Positions 14,678-23,221 of a DNA stretch of 64,000 bases are shown piece after piece. Each line of letters opens with the position of its first letter. Positions within the stretch are counted from its first letter, which is position 1. The DNA is from Anaerotruncus colihominis (GTDB lineage: Bacteria > Bacillota > Clostridia > Oscillospirales > Ruminococcaceae): assembly GCF_010206195.1 (NCBI RefSeq), contig NZ_VIQT01000021.1:1-64000 (forward strand), in the 5' to 3' direction. Under the pieces are notes generated by a model that saw nothing but the letters and a program-made list of their open reading frames with translations, ran no database searches and was not told the DNA's origin. Made by a program: the position numbers and the translations under genes.

Positions 14678-17600
14678 GCGGTTCTCCCTCCGTCATCGTA
14701 CAGATACTCGTTGAGTTCCAGCACGATGCTTTCTAACTTATTTTGGAAAATCCGGTCGATTTTCTTAAACCCGCCCTCACCTCTGAATCGGGTGTCCTCA
14801 TCGAAAACGCCCACATTGAGCACGGATTCCTCCATGAGGTATTTTTCCATGCGGCCGATCCACTTTTGCTCGATAGCCGTGAATTTATGGGCCTTTTTCA
14901 GCTTGTCCACCGCCCGGCGGATACGGGCTTCGTGGCTGATGAGGGTAGAGCCGATGGCATACCGGCGAATCAGGCTGATAATGTCCGCCGTCATCTCCTC
15001 GTTGGTCAGCTCCGATATGGCGGTGTTAAGCTGCTGGATGGTGAAGCCCTCCCGGTCCAGCGTCAGGCGCAGGTCCTTTAAGCTCGCCCGGGTCAACTCC
15101 TTCGGCCGGGTGCAGACGATATTCAGCGCCGCCACCTCGTTGAGATGGGTCTGTACATAGCCGGCAAAGTCGTCCAAATAGTCCTCCGGGCGGCTGCCGG
15201 TACCGTAACCACGGGTATGGCTGACCAGTTCATCCGGCGTATCGGAGACGACTACCTGGCGGTCGCCGTTGGCCCGAGGCTCCCCCAGCAGTTCAAACAG
15301 GTCCCGATGCGCCAAAATGCGGCTGCGGGCCTGCTGAGGCGGCTCCTGTCCCAGCTGCTGAATAAACCGGCTGGGGTCCATACCGCCGGTCATGCTGACG
15401 AAATGCTCCATGGTCTTGCTGTCCAGTTTCTGCTTTTTCCTCTGGAGTTTTGCGATGATCTGGTCGATCTGGTACTCGATCTGTTTTTCCTCTTCCAGCA
15501 CTTCCAGGCCGTCCAGCAGTTGCCCAAAAGAGACGGACGGATTGGCCGCCAACGGTTTCATGGTGTTAACCGCTTCCAGGGATTCATAGACGCCCACCGG
15601 GTCGTAAATCTCAAAATGGGTCTTATGGATCTTGGGGCACAGGCGGGTAGCACGGCCCAACATCTGCTCAAACAGGATGCGGGATTTCACCCGGCGCAGG
15701 AACACCAGGTTGGTGATCTCCGGCACATCGATGCCGGTAGTCAGCAGATCCACGGTGACGGCAATGCTGGGATAGCGCTCATTCTTGAACCGCTTGATGG
15801 CCTCCTGTACCTTTTTGGGATTGCCGCCGCCCACGCTGCCGGTGATCTTCATGATCGCGTCGTTGTCCACTCCGTATTCAGTGTAGATGTTCTTAAGGAT
15901 GTCCACGATCATGTCGGCATGCTGATCATCCACGGCATAGATGAGCGTTTTGCCCTGTTCCTCCGGATTCTCCGGGTCGATGTCTTTGGCGATCTCGGCC
16001 AGCACCGCCTCGTTAAAAGGGCGGGTGATGACCTTCTTATTGAACTGCTCCACATCGAAGTCGAGTTCATCGTTGAGCAGTTCGCTGTTGGTGATTTCGC
16101 CGGTCACCGGGTCGTAGACGGTGACGGTATCGCCGGATTGATAGTGGATGCCCTCATCGCGCAGTCTGGTATGGAGATCGTGGGGCGCGTCGTGATCCAC
16201 CAGATACCCCTCGATGACCGCTTCCCGATAGGTATACTTGAAGACCGGCTGGCCAAAAATCTTGGTAGTCTGGAGGGCAGGGGTAGCTGTCAGAGCGATT
16301 TTCACCGCATCAAAGTACTCGATCACGCTGCGGTATTTGCTCTGGTAGTCCCTCTGATCCCGATAGAGAAGTTCCGTGTCCCCCATCTCCTTGTCCAGAA
16401 GGTAGCCCCGGTGGGCCTCATCCACAATGATCAGGTCATAGTCGCTGACCGCAGGCATGGTTTCCCCGTCATTATAGAGAACGCGTTTCACCATCCCCTG
16501 TACGGTGGCCACCTGGATGCGGGTCTCCCGCTCGATCTCCTTGTCTTCCAGCCCCTTGATGTTATAGATGTCCGCCAGAGGCATCAGGTCCTCCAGCCTG
16601 ACCTCTTTGAACACATCCAATGCCTGCTCGCCCAGGGCGGTGCGATCCACCAGGAACAGGATTCGTTTGAAACGGCCGGTCTTCAAAAAACGGTAGATCA
16701 TGCCCAGCACTGTTCTGGTCTTGCCCGTACCGGTTGCCATAGCCAGCAGGGCCGTATTTTTCCCATCCATGATGGCTTGTTCGGCCGCCTGAATGGCTCG
16801 CAGCTGATAATCTCGGAGATTCAGCCCATCTTTATCCCGCAGCAGATCAAAGGCCATCTGCTCCAGTTTCCGATTGCCTGCATCGATATCCTTATCCATC
16901 AGCTCCAAAAGATTATCCGGACTCATCCATCCCCGCAGAGCCTTCGGTGCATTGGAGGGCTGGCGGAGATCCAGAAACCAGATACCGGACTTTGTTTTAT
17001 ACTGCTCCAGATATGGCCTGCCATTGGTCGCAAAGGTAAACGGCACTTTATAACTGCCCCAGGTCCCAACCTGGTACTGCCCATCTGCCGCGCGAATATT
17101 GCGGGGATAGTCCTTCCCCTGATAATCAATCACGGAGGGAATGTCCTTGTGCTCCGCCTTTGCTTCAATGATACCGACAAATTGCAGGCCTATAAAAAGA
17201 GCATAGTCGGCATAGCCATGATTTCCTACTGTGGAGTCCGTAGGCCATTCAGCGATGGCGATGTTCCGACCTTTGGCAGGGAGCGTTCCCTTTGAGAAGC
17301 GCAGGTTCTCCGTGTCGGCCTCCCAACCCACCTGCCGCAGCTGCTGGTCGATGAGGAACCGCGTCTCCGCCTCGGTCCTCTGGCGCTGGCTGGCCGTCTG
17401 GCTGGCCCGCTTGCGGCGGCTGTCTTTAGAAATCGCTTTTGTCTGTGCGGCTCTTGTCACGGCCTGCTGTGTCAAGCGGGTTTCGGTTTGCTCTTCCGCC
17501 GCCTGATCGATGGCCTTTGCCTGCCGCCGCGGAGCAGGCATCACAAATTCATGGTGTTGATAATTCCAGTCGCCATAAGTCTGCATGAACCATTCGCACA

Positions 17601-17940
17601 GGCTGTGCGCCATAGGCAGAAGCGCCGTTGCATCTGTGACAGAAGCATAATTCTCATGAACCGCCTTATTGCGCGCCTTGCGGAGAACGTGCAGAATATC
17701 CACCAGATCCTGTGTCAGCAAGCCCTCACAGTAGAGGGTATCAATCCGCTTTACCGCTGTATGATCGTCTGGAAGTGAAATCCGGTCATAGGTAAACATC
17801 AGATTGACGATTGTTTCGCCAATCATCCCCAGCTTCATTAAGCAGGAGTTGGGATCACTGTAACAGTATTCTTCTGCCAACTGGCCAAAGTTGAATAAAA
17901 CAGGGAAATCTTTCTCTAAAAAACAAAAGTTGCTGTTCAT
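14674..17940 (-). CDS. hsdR: Type I restriction endonuclease subunit R with N-terminal DUF4145 domain
   Basis: 1088 residues. The N-terminal 130 form a DUF4145 (HEPN-superfamily) domain, with RNKAVH at 90-95. The nuclease part follows, with a PD-(D/E)xK core at D245, E259 and K261 (IIEAKAEHK). Then comes a superfamily 2 motor: Walker A MATGTGKT (401-408), DEAH (507-510) and TATPA, and helicase motif VI-like MLGRATRLCP. It translocates and cuts unmodified DNA in complex with HsdM and HsdS. The DUF4145 start is known in a subset of HsdR proteins. First gene of the overlapping four-gene block. Confidence 0.93.
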   Translation of the reverse strand: MNSNFCFLEKDFPVLFNFGQLAEEYCYSDPNSCLMKLGMIGETIVNLMFTYDRISLPDDHTAVKRIDTLYCEGLLTQDLVDILHVLRKARNKAVHENYASVTDATALLPMAHSLCEWFMQTYGDWNYQHHEFVMPAPRRQAKAIDQAAEEQTETRLTQQAVTRAAQTKAISKDSRRKRASQTASQRQRTEAETRFLIDQQLRQVGWEADTENLRFSKGTLPAKGRNIAIAEWPTDSTVGNHGYADYALFIGLQFVGIIEAKAEHKDIPSVIDYQGKDYPRNIRAADGQYQVGTWGSYKVPFTFATNGRPYLEQYKTKSGIWFLDLRQPSNAPKALRGWMSPDNLLELMDKDIDAGNRKLEQMAFDLLRDKDGLNLRDYQLRAIQAAEQAIMDGKNTALLAMATGTGKTRTVLGMIYRFLKTGRFKRILFLVDRTALGEQALDVFKEVRLEDLMPLADIYNIKGLEDKEIERETRIQVATVQGMVKRVLYNDGETMPAVSDYDLIIVDEAHRGYLLDKEMGDTELLYRDQRDYQSKYRSVIEYFDAVKIALTATPALQTTKIFGQPVFKYTYREAVIEGYLVDHDAPHDLHTRLRDEGIHYQSGDTVTVYDPVTGEITNSELLNDELDFDVEQFNKKVITRPFNEAVLAEIAKDIDPENPEEQGKTLIYAVDDQHADMIVDILKNIYTEYGVDNDAIMKITGSVGGGNPKKVQEAIKRFKNERYPSIAVTVDLLTTGIDVPEITNLVFLRRVKSRILFEQMLGRATRLCPKIHKTHFEIYDPVGVYESLEAVNTMKPLAANPSVSFGQLLDGLEVLEEEKQIEYQIDQIIAKLQRKKQKLDSKTMEHFVSMTGGMDPSRFIQQLGQEPPQQARSRILAHRDLFELLGEPRANGDRQVVVSDTPDELVSHTRGYGTGSRPEDYLDDFAGYVQTHLNEVAALNIVCTRPKELTRASLKDLRLTLDREGFTIQQLNTAISELTNEEMTADIISLIRRYAIGSTLISHEARIRRAVDKLKKAHKFTAIEQKWIGRMEKYLMEESVLNVGVFDEDTRFRGEGGFKKIDRIFQNKLESIVLELNEYLYDDGGRTA

Positions 17941-18005
17941 GATATCCCTCCATTCTCTAAAGATAGGGCGTTTACATCTTTTCCCGTTCCCAAAACACCT
18001 TCACA

Positions 18006-19829
18006 TTATAATGATTCATAGTGCTTCCTGATTTTTTGAGCCATAAGTTCCCGCCGCTTCTCCAAAAACTCGCCATAACGGCTTTCATCCATATCAAAGA
18101 CCTCCAGGGGAATGCAGTTCATTTGCAGATTTTTCATCAATATATCCCGATCTGTGATGGAACCACAAGTGATTATCCCGGTATCACACTGGGCCAATGC
18201 TTCCCGGAAATACACGGTTGGCGCCTTCCTACCAATAGATTTATTAACCTGTGCATCCAAAAAAGCATAATTTGCAACTTGATTATACTTCCCTCTCTCA
18301 TACCCCAGCGATTTAAGATATTCTTTGGAGAATACATGGTGGACGTCTGCGGCGGTTAAGAGGAGATCACGAATCTGAAGATTATTGGACAATAGGGAAA
18401 TATCATTCATCGCAACCTGCGCCGCCAAGTAAACAAGATAGGAAGGATTGTTGGTCGACGTATTGCAGAGATTCTGCGGAACCGCTACTTTCCAAAATGT
18501 GTCAGACAATGTTGCCGCTTCAATGTCTTTTAAGGTTGAAAGCACACCGTTTTCATTAATAAGACGAATATCCCGAGCAAAAGCCGACTCAGGCGAGGCG
18601 CTATATCGTCCCGTTAACACAGATAATACGTACCATTTTTGTACTGTCCTCTTCACCTCGCCAGGAGATGCTTCTCTCGTTCGGGTAAGTATGAGATACA
18701 ACGTATACGCAAAGTCTAAAGCCATTTGTGAACTAACCACCTTGCTGGAGACGAACCCTGCACCTCGGAGAGCAGCCATAAACTGCTTGAAATTATACTC
18801 GCTGAATACGTTCAGTACGCCCGCTTTCAGTTTTGCATAGGTGTCAGCAGTAATCTCTTCCCGATACTCTTTTGTATCGAAATCCCGGCCCGATAATAGG
18901 CTTACAAGATCAGACAATTTAGCGCGGGGAAACTTATGCATAAATGCCACTCGAAGGACATCATCATAATCCGGGTCATAAACATCGTCCCGTTCATCTT
19001 TTAGCCATGAAATCTTCGGCCAATACTCGGTAGCAGCGAACGTAGCGTCCTCCCGAGCGATGAACCTGGCAAAAGAGGGGTCTACCGCCAAGTGTGCAAA
19101 GTAATCGATAGCCTTACGTAAAGTGTTGCCACCGTATATCTCATCCGAGGCAATTTTAGACATAACAAAGTCGCCTTGGCTTAATGCAGTGCCTTTGGAA
19201 TTGATACGGATAAATATGTCTGTGACCACATCAATATCCAAGTGCTCTGAAAGCTCAATCACACCAATGGACCGATTCCCAATAGCGCGAAGTTTTGTTA
19301 TGATTCTGTCCAGCTTCTCTGGTTTCATTTCCGGATTGTCAGTACAATATTGGGTAATAAAAGAAAATACCGAAAAGTCGTTTTTGAATACATCCGCGAT
19401 GTCCGGTATCCATCGCTTGCTCCTGAGATGGCTGGAGTCCTGTACTGCAAAAATATCCGCATCAGGAGCATCAGAAAATGCCTGAAATGGGTCAAATGCG
19501 ATTTTGACGCGGTCTTCTTTGTAGCTGCTATTGATAACTGGTATTCCGGCAATAGCAGTCATTAAGGCGGTGACACGTTGTTGTCCGTCAATTAGAATTT
19601 TCTTCCCGGCAGAAACACTTCCGTCTTTCAATCGAACATTGGGATTTTTCCAGATAATCAAATAGCCGGTTGGATAGCCTTTATACAGAGAATCCAAAAG
19701 GTCCCGTACCTGTGTACGCTTCCAAACAAAAGGGCGCTGAATTTCCGGAACTGCAATGTCTCCCGATGCAATCAAACCTAAAATTGCGCTGACACTCAAT
19801 GAATTGGGGGTGTACTTCTCTATTTCCAT
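18006..19829 (-). CDS. DUF262 / HNH (DUF1524-like) nuclease, GmrSD-type
   Basis: 607 residues. The N-terminal DUF262 domain shows VPEIQRPFVW (residues 27-36), LLDSLYKGYPTGYLI and KILIDGQQRVTAL; the DGQQR motif is the ParB-like NTPase site of GmrS-type proteins. Near the C-terminus DVHHVFSKEYL, followed by VANYAFLDAQVNKSIG, is an HNH nuclease of the DUF1524/GmrD kind. Fused GmrSD-like enzymes are type IV restriction systems that attack modified phage DNA. It stands 65 nt upstream of hsdR on the same strand, so co-transcription is likely. Its exact target is unknown. Confidence 0.8.
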   Translation of the reverse strand: MEIEKYTPNSLSVSAILGLIASGDIAVPEIQRPFVWKRTQVRDLLDSLYKGYPTGYLIIWKNPNVRLKDGSVSAGKKILIDGQQRVTALMTAIAGIPVINSSYKEDRVKIAFDPFQAFSDAPDADIFAVQDSSHLRSKRWIPDIADVFKNDFSVFSFITQYCTDNPEMKPEKLDRIITKLRAIGNRSIGVIELSEHLDIDVVTDIFIRINSKGTALSQGDFVMSKIASDEIYGGNTLRKAIDYFAHLAVDPSFARFIAREDATFAATEYWPKISWLKDERDDVYDPDYDDVLRVAFMHKFPRAKLSDLVSLLSGRDFDTKEYREEITADTYAKLKAGVLNVFSEYNFKQFMAALRGAGFVSSKVVSSQMALDFAYTLYLILTRTREASPGEVKRTVQKWYVLSVLTGRYSASPESAFARDIRLINENGVLSTLKDIEAATLSDTFWKVAVPQNLCNTSTNNPSYLVYLAAQVAMNDISLLSNNLQIRDLLLTAADVHHVFSKEYLKSLGYERGKYNQVANYAFLDAQVNKSIGRKAPTVYFREALAQCDTGIITCGSITDRDILMKNLQMNCIPLEVFDMDESRYGEFLEKRRELMAQKIRKHYESL

Positions 19830-19911
19830 AATGCTTAATCTCCCTTTTCATCATCCAGTATTAAGATTGCGGGTAAAGCAAATCGGGCAAATATGCCCCA
19901 GCTGTCTTACG

Positions 19912-20240
19912 TTATAGTTCCTTCATAATTTCTACAAACTGCTCAAGTTTATAGGCTCCACCAATACCAAAATCCTTTTCTTTATTCTTGGATCGTTCAC
20001 GTTGTCATTGTAGACCCAGCCCTCGTTGCCTGTGTTGTAGGGCGGATCAATATAAACGCACTTGACCTTCCCCTCGTGCTGGGGCAGCGGGGCTTTGAGC
20101 GCCTCCAGATTGTCCCCCCGGATAATCATGTTTTCGCTTTGGTCTGCGTTGTATGTATACTGTTCCTCCAGTACCCGGTAGGGAACCTCCAGGTGATGGT
20201 TGACGACTTTATCCTTGCCAATCCATTCAAGTGTGGACAT
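19912..20240 (-). pseudogene. Remnant of a type III restriction Mod-like methyltransferase gene
   Basis: It starts with a good site (AGAGGA) and MSTLEWIGKDKVV, runs through IRGDNLEALK and the catalytic DPPY box (VYIDPPYNTGNEGWVYND), then breaks after about 90 residues at NDPRIKK. In the next frame the end of another protein segment is still readable (DFGIGGAYKLEQFVEIMKEL, stop at 19912-19914). A full Mod is more than 500 residues, so most of the gene has been deleted and the join is frameshifted. It cannot work as a methyltransferase. It shows that the island once held a type III system. Confidence 0.85.
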
Positions 20241-20516
20241 AAATGAATCCTCTCTTACCTGCTGAACTTCTATAACAGTCATTTTTACACAGCAAGCGAA
20301 TATAGAAAAATTATAGCGCATTGGTATCCAAATAGCAATTCATTTGAAATACCCTCGCTGATTTTTGACGTTCCCACCGCCTTCCTCACAACTGCAATGT
20401 ACAATTCTGCCACAGAAGCGGGAGGAAACGGTATAGGTAGTTGCGCCGTTCCAGTGTGGCAGGCGGCACGGATTTTTTCCGAAGCTGAAACCGGCTTTGC
20501 CGGTTTCCCTGCCGCC

Positions 20517-20545
20517 TTGCGGCAGACAAGCCCGAGTGGTATAAT
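20517..20545 (+). promoter_or_regulatory. Promoter upstream of the AlkD-like gene
   Basis: TTGCGG and a perfect TATAAT are spaced by 17 nt. Two small hairpins (GAAACCGGC/GCCGGTTTC near 20487-20507 and CTGCCGC/GCGGCAG near 20509-20525) lie just before and partly over the -35 box. The rest of 20322-20649 holds no gene. Confidence 0.5.
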
Positions 20546-20649
20546 CAAGAGGAAACAAATGGAATAGAAGTAGGAATGAATATTATGTAAGACCGCAGGG
20601 GGGTCAGAAAAGATAGCGAGCGGCAAATCGAAATTTGAGGGGACAATGT

Positions 20650-21468
20650 ATGAAAGATATAAAGCGAAAAGGCGCCAGAACAACAAAGGATATTTCGCCG
20701 GAAATTCTAGAAAAGCTAAATCATGGCGAGATAGAAACTGCAAATATTGTAGAATGGTTTGCGATTGACAGGCGGCAATTACTTTCCATTGTGTTGCTGC
20801 AAAATAAGAGAGAAATCTATTTGCAGCCTATTTTAGAACACGTCAATCAACTGAAAAAACAGACATCTAACACCATAAGCGAAGCGATTGGAGAGGGGCT
20901 TTTTTTGCAGGCTGACAAACATTGCGACAAGGAATGTTTAAAAATAATCGCAAACCATTCCTCCGATTCGGTTCGTAGCTGGGGATGTTTTATGGTGGGA
21001 AAGAACAATTCCTTGAGTCTTAGCCAAATGCTTAAGGAAATAGAAGCTTTTGCAAGGGACAGTCATTTTAACGTTAGGGAAGAAGCATGGGTAGCTGTCC
21101 GCCCCTCGGTCATTTCTAATCTGCATGAGAGTATTAGCATATTATCAGAGTGGGCATTGGATGAGAATGAATATATTCGGCGTTTTGCAAGCGAGATTAC
21201 ACGTCCCAGAGGCGTTTGGTGTAAACACATTGAGGTATTAAAAACAACTCCTGAACTGGCTTTATCAATTTTAGAACCTCTAAAATCAGACAAATCCAAA
21301 TATGTTCGGGATAGTGTTGCAAACTGGCTAAATGATGCAAGCAAAACACAACCGGAATTTGTTAGAAATCTCTGTGAAAGATGGAAAGAAGAAAGCAACA
21401 CGGAGGAAACAAGATACATTATTAAGAAAGCTTTAAGAACGCTTCGTAAATCAGAGGAAGCGGTATAG
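20650..21468 (+). CDS. AlkD-like HEAT-repeat protein (DNA alkylation repair family)
   Basis: 272 residues of alpha-helical repeats typical of the AlkD/DNA-alkylation-repair superfamily: VRSWGCFMVGK, FNVREEAWVAVRP, YIRRFASEITRPRGVWC and KYVRDSVANWLNDASK. AlkD removes bulky or cationic alkyl bases without flipping them out; many distant members have unknown substrates. Without structural comparison the catalytic Asp and Trp pair cannot be assigned here. The start at 20650 is preferred over the ATG at 20635 because GAGGGG lies 8 nt upstream. Base composition is more AT-rich than the flanking core genes, which suggests acquired DNA. Confidence 0.6.
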   Translation: MKDIKRKGARTTKDISPEILEKLNHGEIETANIVEWFAIDRRQLLSIVLLQNKREIYLQPILEHVNQLKKQTSNTISEAIGEGLFLQADKHCDKECLKIIANHSSDSVRSWGCFMVGKNNSLSLSQMLKEIEAFARDSHFNVREEAWVAVRPSVISNLHESISILSEWALDENEYIRRFASEITRPRGVWCKHIEVLKTTPELALSILEPLKSDKSKYVRDSVANWLNDASKTQPEFVRNLCERWKEESNTEETRYIIKKALRTLRKSEEAV

Positions 21469-21493
21469 AGGGAATCATCGTAGAGGAGATATG

Positions 21494-22072
21494 AAAATGG
21501 TGCATATAAGGAAAGCAAAAGAAACAGACCGTAATAATGTGGCGTTATGTATTGCAGAGGGATTTGAAAAGTATTTTTCAATATTATGTAAAGATTATCA
21601 AAAAGTGGCGGATGCTATCGCAATGGGATTGAATATAGAAAGATTTTATGTAGCAGATATAAAGGGAAATATTGCGGGAGTGTTGGCAATTTCTGATTGC
21701 AATGGCAGAGCCGCAAAAGCAGAAAAAGTATCTTTGAAGAAGCATTTTGGGTTTATTAAAGGAATTATTGGTACTTTTGTTTTGAAAGAAGAATTTGAAA
21801 AGCAACTTGAGTATCCTGTTACAACTGGATACATAGAATTTGTAGCAGTACGAAAAAAATACCGCAAACAAGGTATTGCTACAACTATGCTTCAAGAAAG
21901 TATGTTGCTTACAAACTATCAAGATTTTGTACTTGATGTTACTGATATAAATAATTACGCTATTAAATGTTATACGAGTATCGGGTTTGAGGAATTTAAG
22001 CGTATTCCAGAAAAACACGGTAAACAAAAAGGTTTTAATGAGAGGATTTTTATGCGGTATTGTCGCAATTGA
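21494..22072 (+). CDS. GNAT family N-acetyltransferase
   Basis: About 192 residues. The acetyl-CoA binding signature is IEFVAVRKKYRKQGIATTML (motif A, R/Q-x-x-G-x-A), followed by the NNYAIKCYTSIGFEE segment near the end that closes the GNAT fold. The acceptor substrate cannot be predicted. It starts at the second Met (MVHIRKAKETD) or three bases earlier, both after AGAGGAGAT. The gene is markedly AT-rich and lies 25 nt after the AlkD-like gene, so the two form a small acquired unit. Confidence 0.8.
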   Translation, partial: KMVHIRKAKETDRNNVALCIAEGFEKYFSILCKDYQKVADAIAMGLNIERFYVADIKGNIAGVLAISDCNGRAAKAEKVSLKKHFGFIKGIIGTFVLKEEFEKQLEYPVTTGYIEFVAVRKKYRKQGIATTMLQESMLLTNYQDFVLDVTDINNYAIKCYTSIGFEEFKRIPEKHGKQKGFNERIFMRYCRN

Positions 22073-22081
22073 TGTAATAAT

Positions 22082-22103
22082 TACATGGTGCTAGCACCAT
22101 GTA
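22082..22103 (+). other. 22-nt perfect palindrome after the GNAT gene
   Basis: TACATGGTGCT and AGCACCATGTA are exact complements with no loop. It could be a terminator stem without a T-run, or a protein binding site. The function is unknown. Confidence 0.4.
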
Positions 22104-22260
22104 GATACGGCAATCAAGGAGAAAATCTGTGATACCCGTATGATATCTGTTTGCTCTGAAACTGTAAATACGGCGTAAAATATGGATATTATGGCTATGA
22201 AAACCCTTAAAAAGCGATTAAAAATTTAACAATTATGTTATAGTTATAGGGAGATAAAAT

Positions 22261-22326
22261 ATGCTTAGCAGCTTACCGGTTGCCGGGAAGCTGCTAAGCT
22301 GGTCAACTGAGAAGGCCACAGCATAG
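22261..22326 (+). CDS. Putative 21-codon leader peptide
   Basis: ATG at 22261, preceded 7 nt upstream by AGGGAGA, encodes MLSSLPVAGKLLSWSTEKAT plus a final Ala, then TAG. The coding region is folded into hairpin 1 and half of hairpin 2 of the attenuator that follows. Short ORFs wrapped in hairpins in front of a terminator are typical leaders of ribosome-controlled genes, such as antibiotic resistance genes. No regulated gene follows on this strand. Confidence 0.5.
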   Translation: MLSSLPVAGKLLSWSTEKATA

Positions 22327-22390
22327 CCGTGGCCTTCTCAGTACAAAAGACGGGCTATCAGCTTACCGCCGATAGCCCGTCTTTTGTTAT
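22263..22390 (+). promoter_or_regulatory. Three consecutive perfect hairpins: orphan transcription attenuator
   Basis: Hairpin 1 has a 12-bp stem (22263-22274 with 22288-22299) and an inner CCGG/CCGG. Hairpin 2 has a 14-bp stem (22306-22319 with 22329-22342). Hairpin 3 has a 15-bp stem (22345-22359 with 22371-22385) ending in CTTTTGTTAT, as a terminator. The loop of hairpin 3 repeats AGCTTACCG from the left arm of hairpin 1, so the right arm of hairpin 1 could pair there instead, an antiterminator-like switch. From 22391 to 22583 nothing else was recognised. Confidence 0.6.
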
Positions 22391-22583
22391 CACATTCCGC
22401 TTGTCGGCTGCCCAATCTGAATGTTCCTCAATACTTCCTTATCAGGTGTCAACCTTTTGAACTGCGCCCTTTTTTATTTTTATATGTATCCTGTTGCTAT
22501 CTTTTAATCAAATGGCCCCATGCCTGTCCTGCTGCTTTGGAATCAACCAGATGAATTTTTTCAAAGAACCAGAACAAAGCAGG

Positions 22584-23018
22584 TTACAATTGGAATTGGA
22601 ACACATCCTGTGTTCCGTTGTAATCGCGTATAAATTCCTTGCTGTTATGCAGGCGCGTGACAGTGGCAAACGCCTTGCCGTCCTTGAGGTAGTTCAGGGT
22701 ATAATCAATCGCATACGGCGCATTGGCAAGCGCATTGTCAATCAGATAGCTCGATTCAAAAGCTGTTATATCAAATAAATCGTCATCGCTCATGCCTTCA
22801 GAAGTTAGATTGAGAGTAAGAGACACATTATATATATTCTTCTCACTCCCCGCACTTACAGCACATTCATAATATTCGTCGCCTGTGATATCCGCAGACA
22901 GATTTTCGCTGATAAACGTATTGATCTCATTGATGGCAGCGTCAGATTTTTGGCCGCAGGCTGCCAGAGAGACGATTGTAAACATGGCCAAAAGCATGGC
23001 CAGGAATCGATTTTTCAC
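22584..23018 (-). CDS. Small lipoprotein of unknown function
   Basis: 144 residues, starting at a GTG (23016-23018) placed 7 nt after GAGGAGGC on the minus strand; the longer frame from 23060 has no such site. A lipoprotein signal is clear: KNR, a hydrophobic stretch and the lipobox SLAAC with Cys near residue 21. The mature part is acidic and shows no family that I recognise. It should be anchored to the outer face of the membrane. The neighbouring gene on the same strand is also a lipoprotein, but repeats and hairpins separate the two. Confidence 0.7.
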   Translation of the reverse strand: MKNRFLAMLLAMFTIVSLAACGQKSDAAINEINTFISENLSADITGDEYYECAVSAGSEKNIYNVSLTLNLTSEGMSDDDLFDITAFESSYLIDNALANAPYAIDYTLNYLKDGKAFATVTRLHNSKEFIRDYNGTQDVFQFQL

Positions 23019-23041
23019 TGTGATTGCCTCCTCATGGAAAA

Positions 23042-23111
23042 ACGCGGGATGCACGCGCATCCCGCGTCCAATTTATAAATAAAAAATAGTTGTGAAGCAA
23101 CTATTTTTTTG
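23042..23111 (+). terminator. Two hairpins between the lipoprotein genes
   Basis: CGCGGGATG/CATCCCGCG (23042-23067) and AAAAAATAGTTG/CAACTATTTTTT (23081-23110). The second has A/T-runs on both sides and could stop transcription from either direction. Confidence 0.6.
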
Positions 23112-23129
23112 CGCATCCGCCAGCTCTGT

Positions 23130-23221
23130 GGGCAGGCGCATTTTAATCAAGCGGCCCCGCGCCGGGGACGGCGCGGATGGCCAATTTTTTATAGATTGCG
23201 CAGCGCAATCTATAAAAAATT
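23130..23221 (-). repeat. 90-bp intergenic repeat (family R5), inverted copy
   Basis: This is the reverse complement of 5769-5858, nearly identical throughout, with the same terminator-like palindrome at its end. Its last bases supply the TAA stop of the cyclophilin gene. Confidence 0.85.

Noticed and set aside
15145..17295. 716-residue plus-strand ORF opposite hsdR
   Set aside because: Shadow frame of hsdR. hsdR has complete motifs and the antisense product has none.
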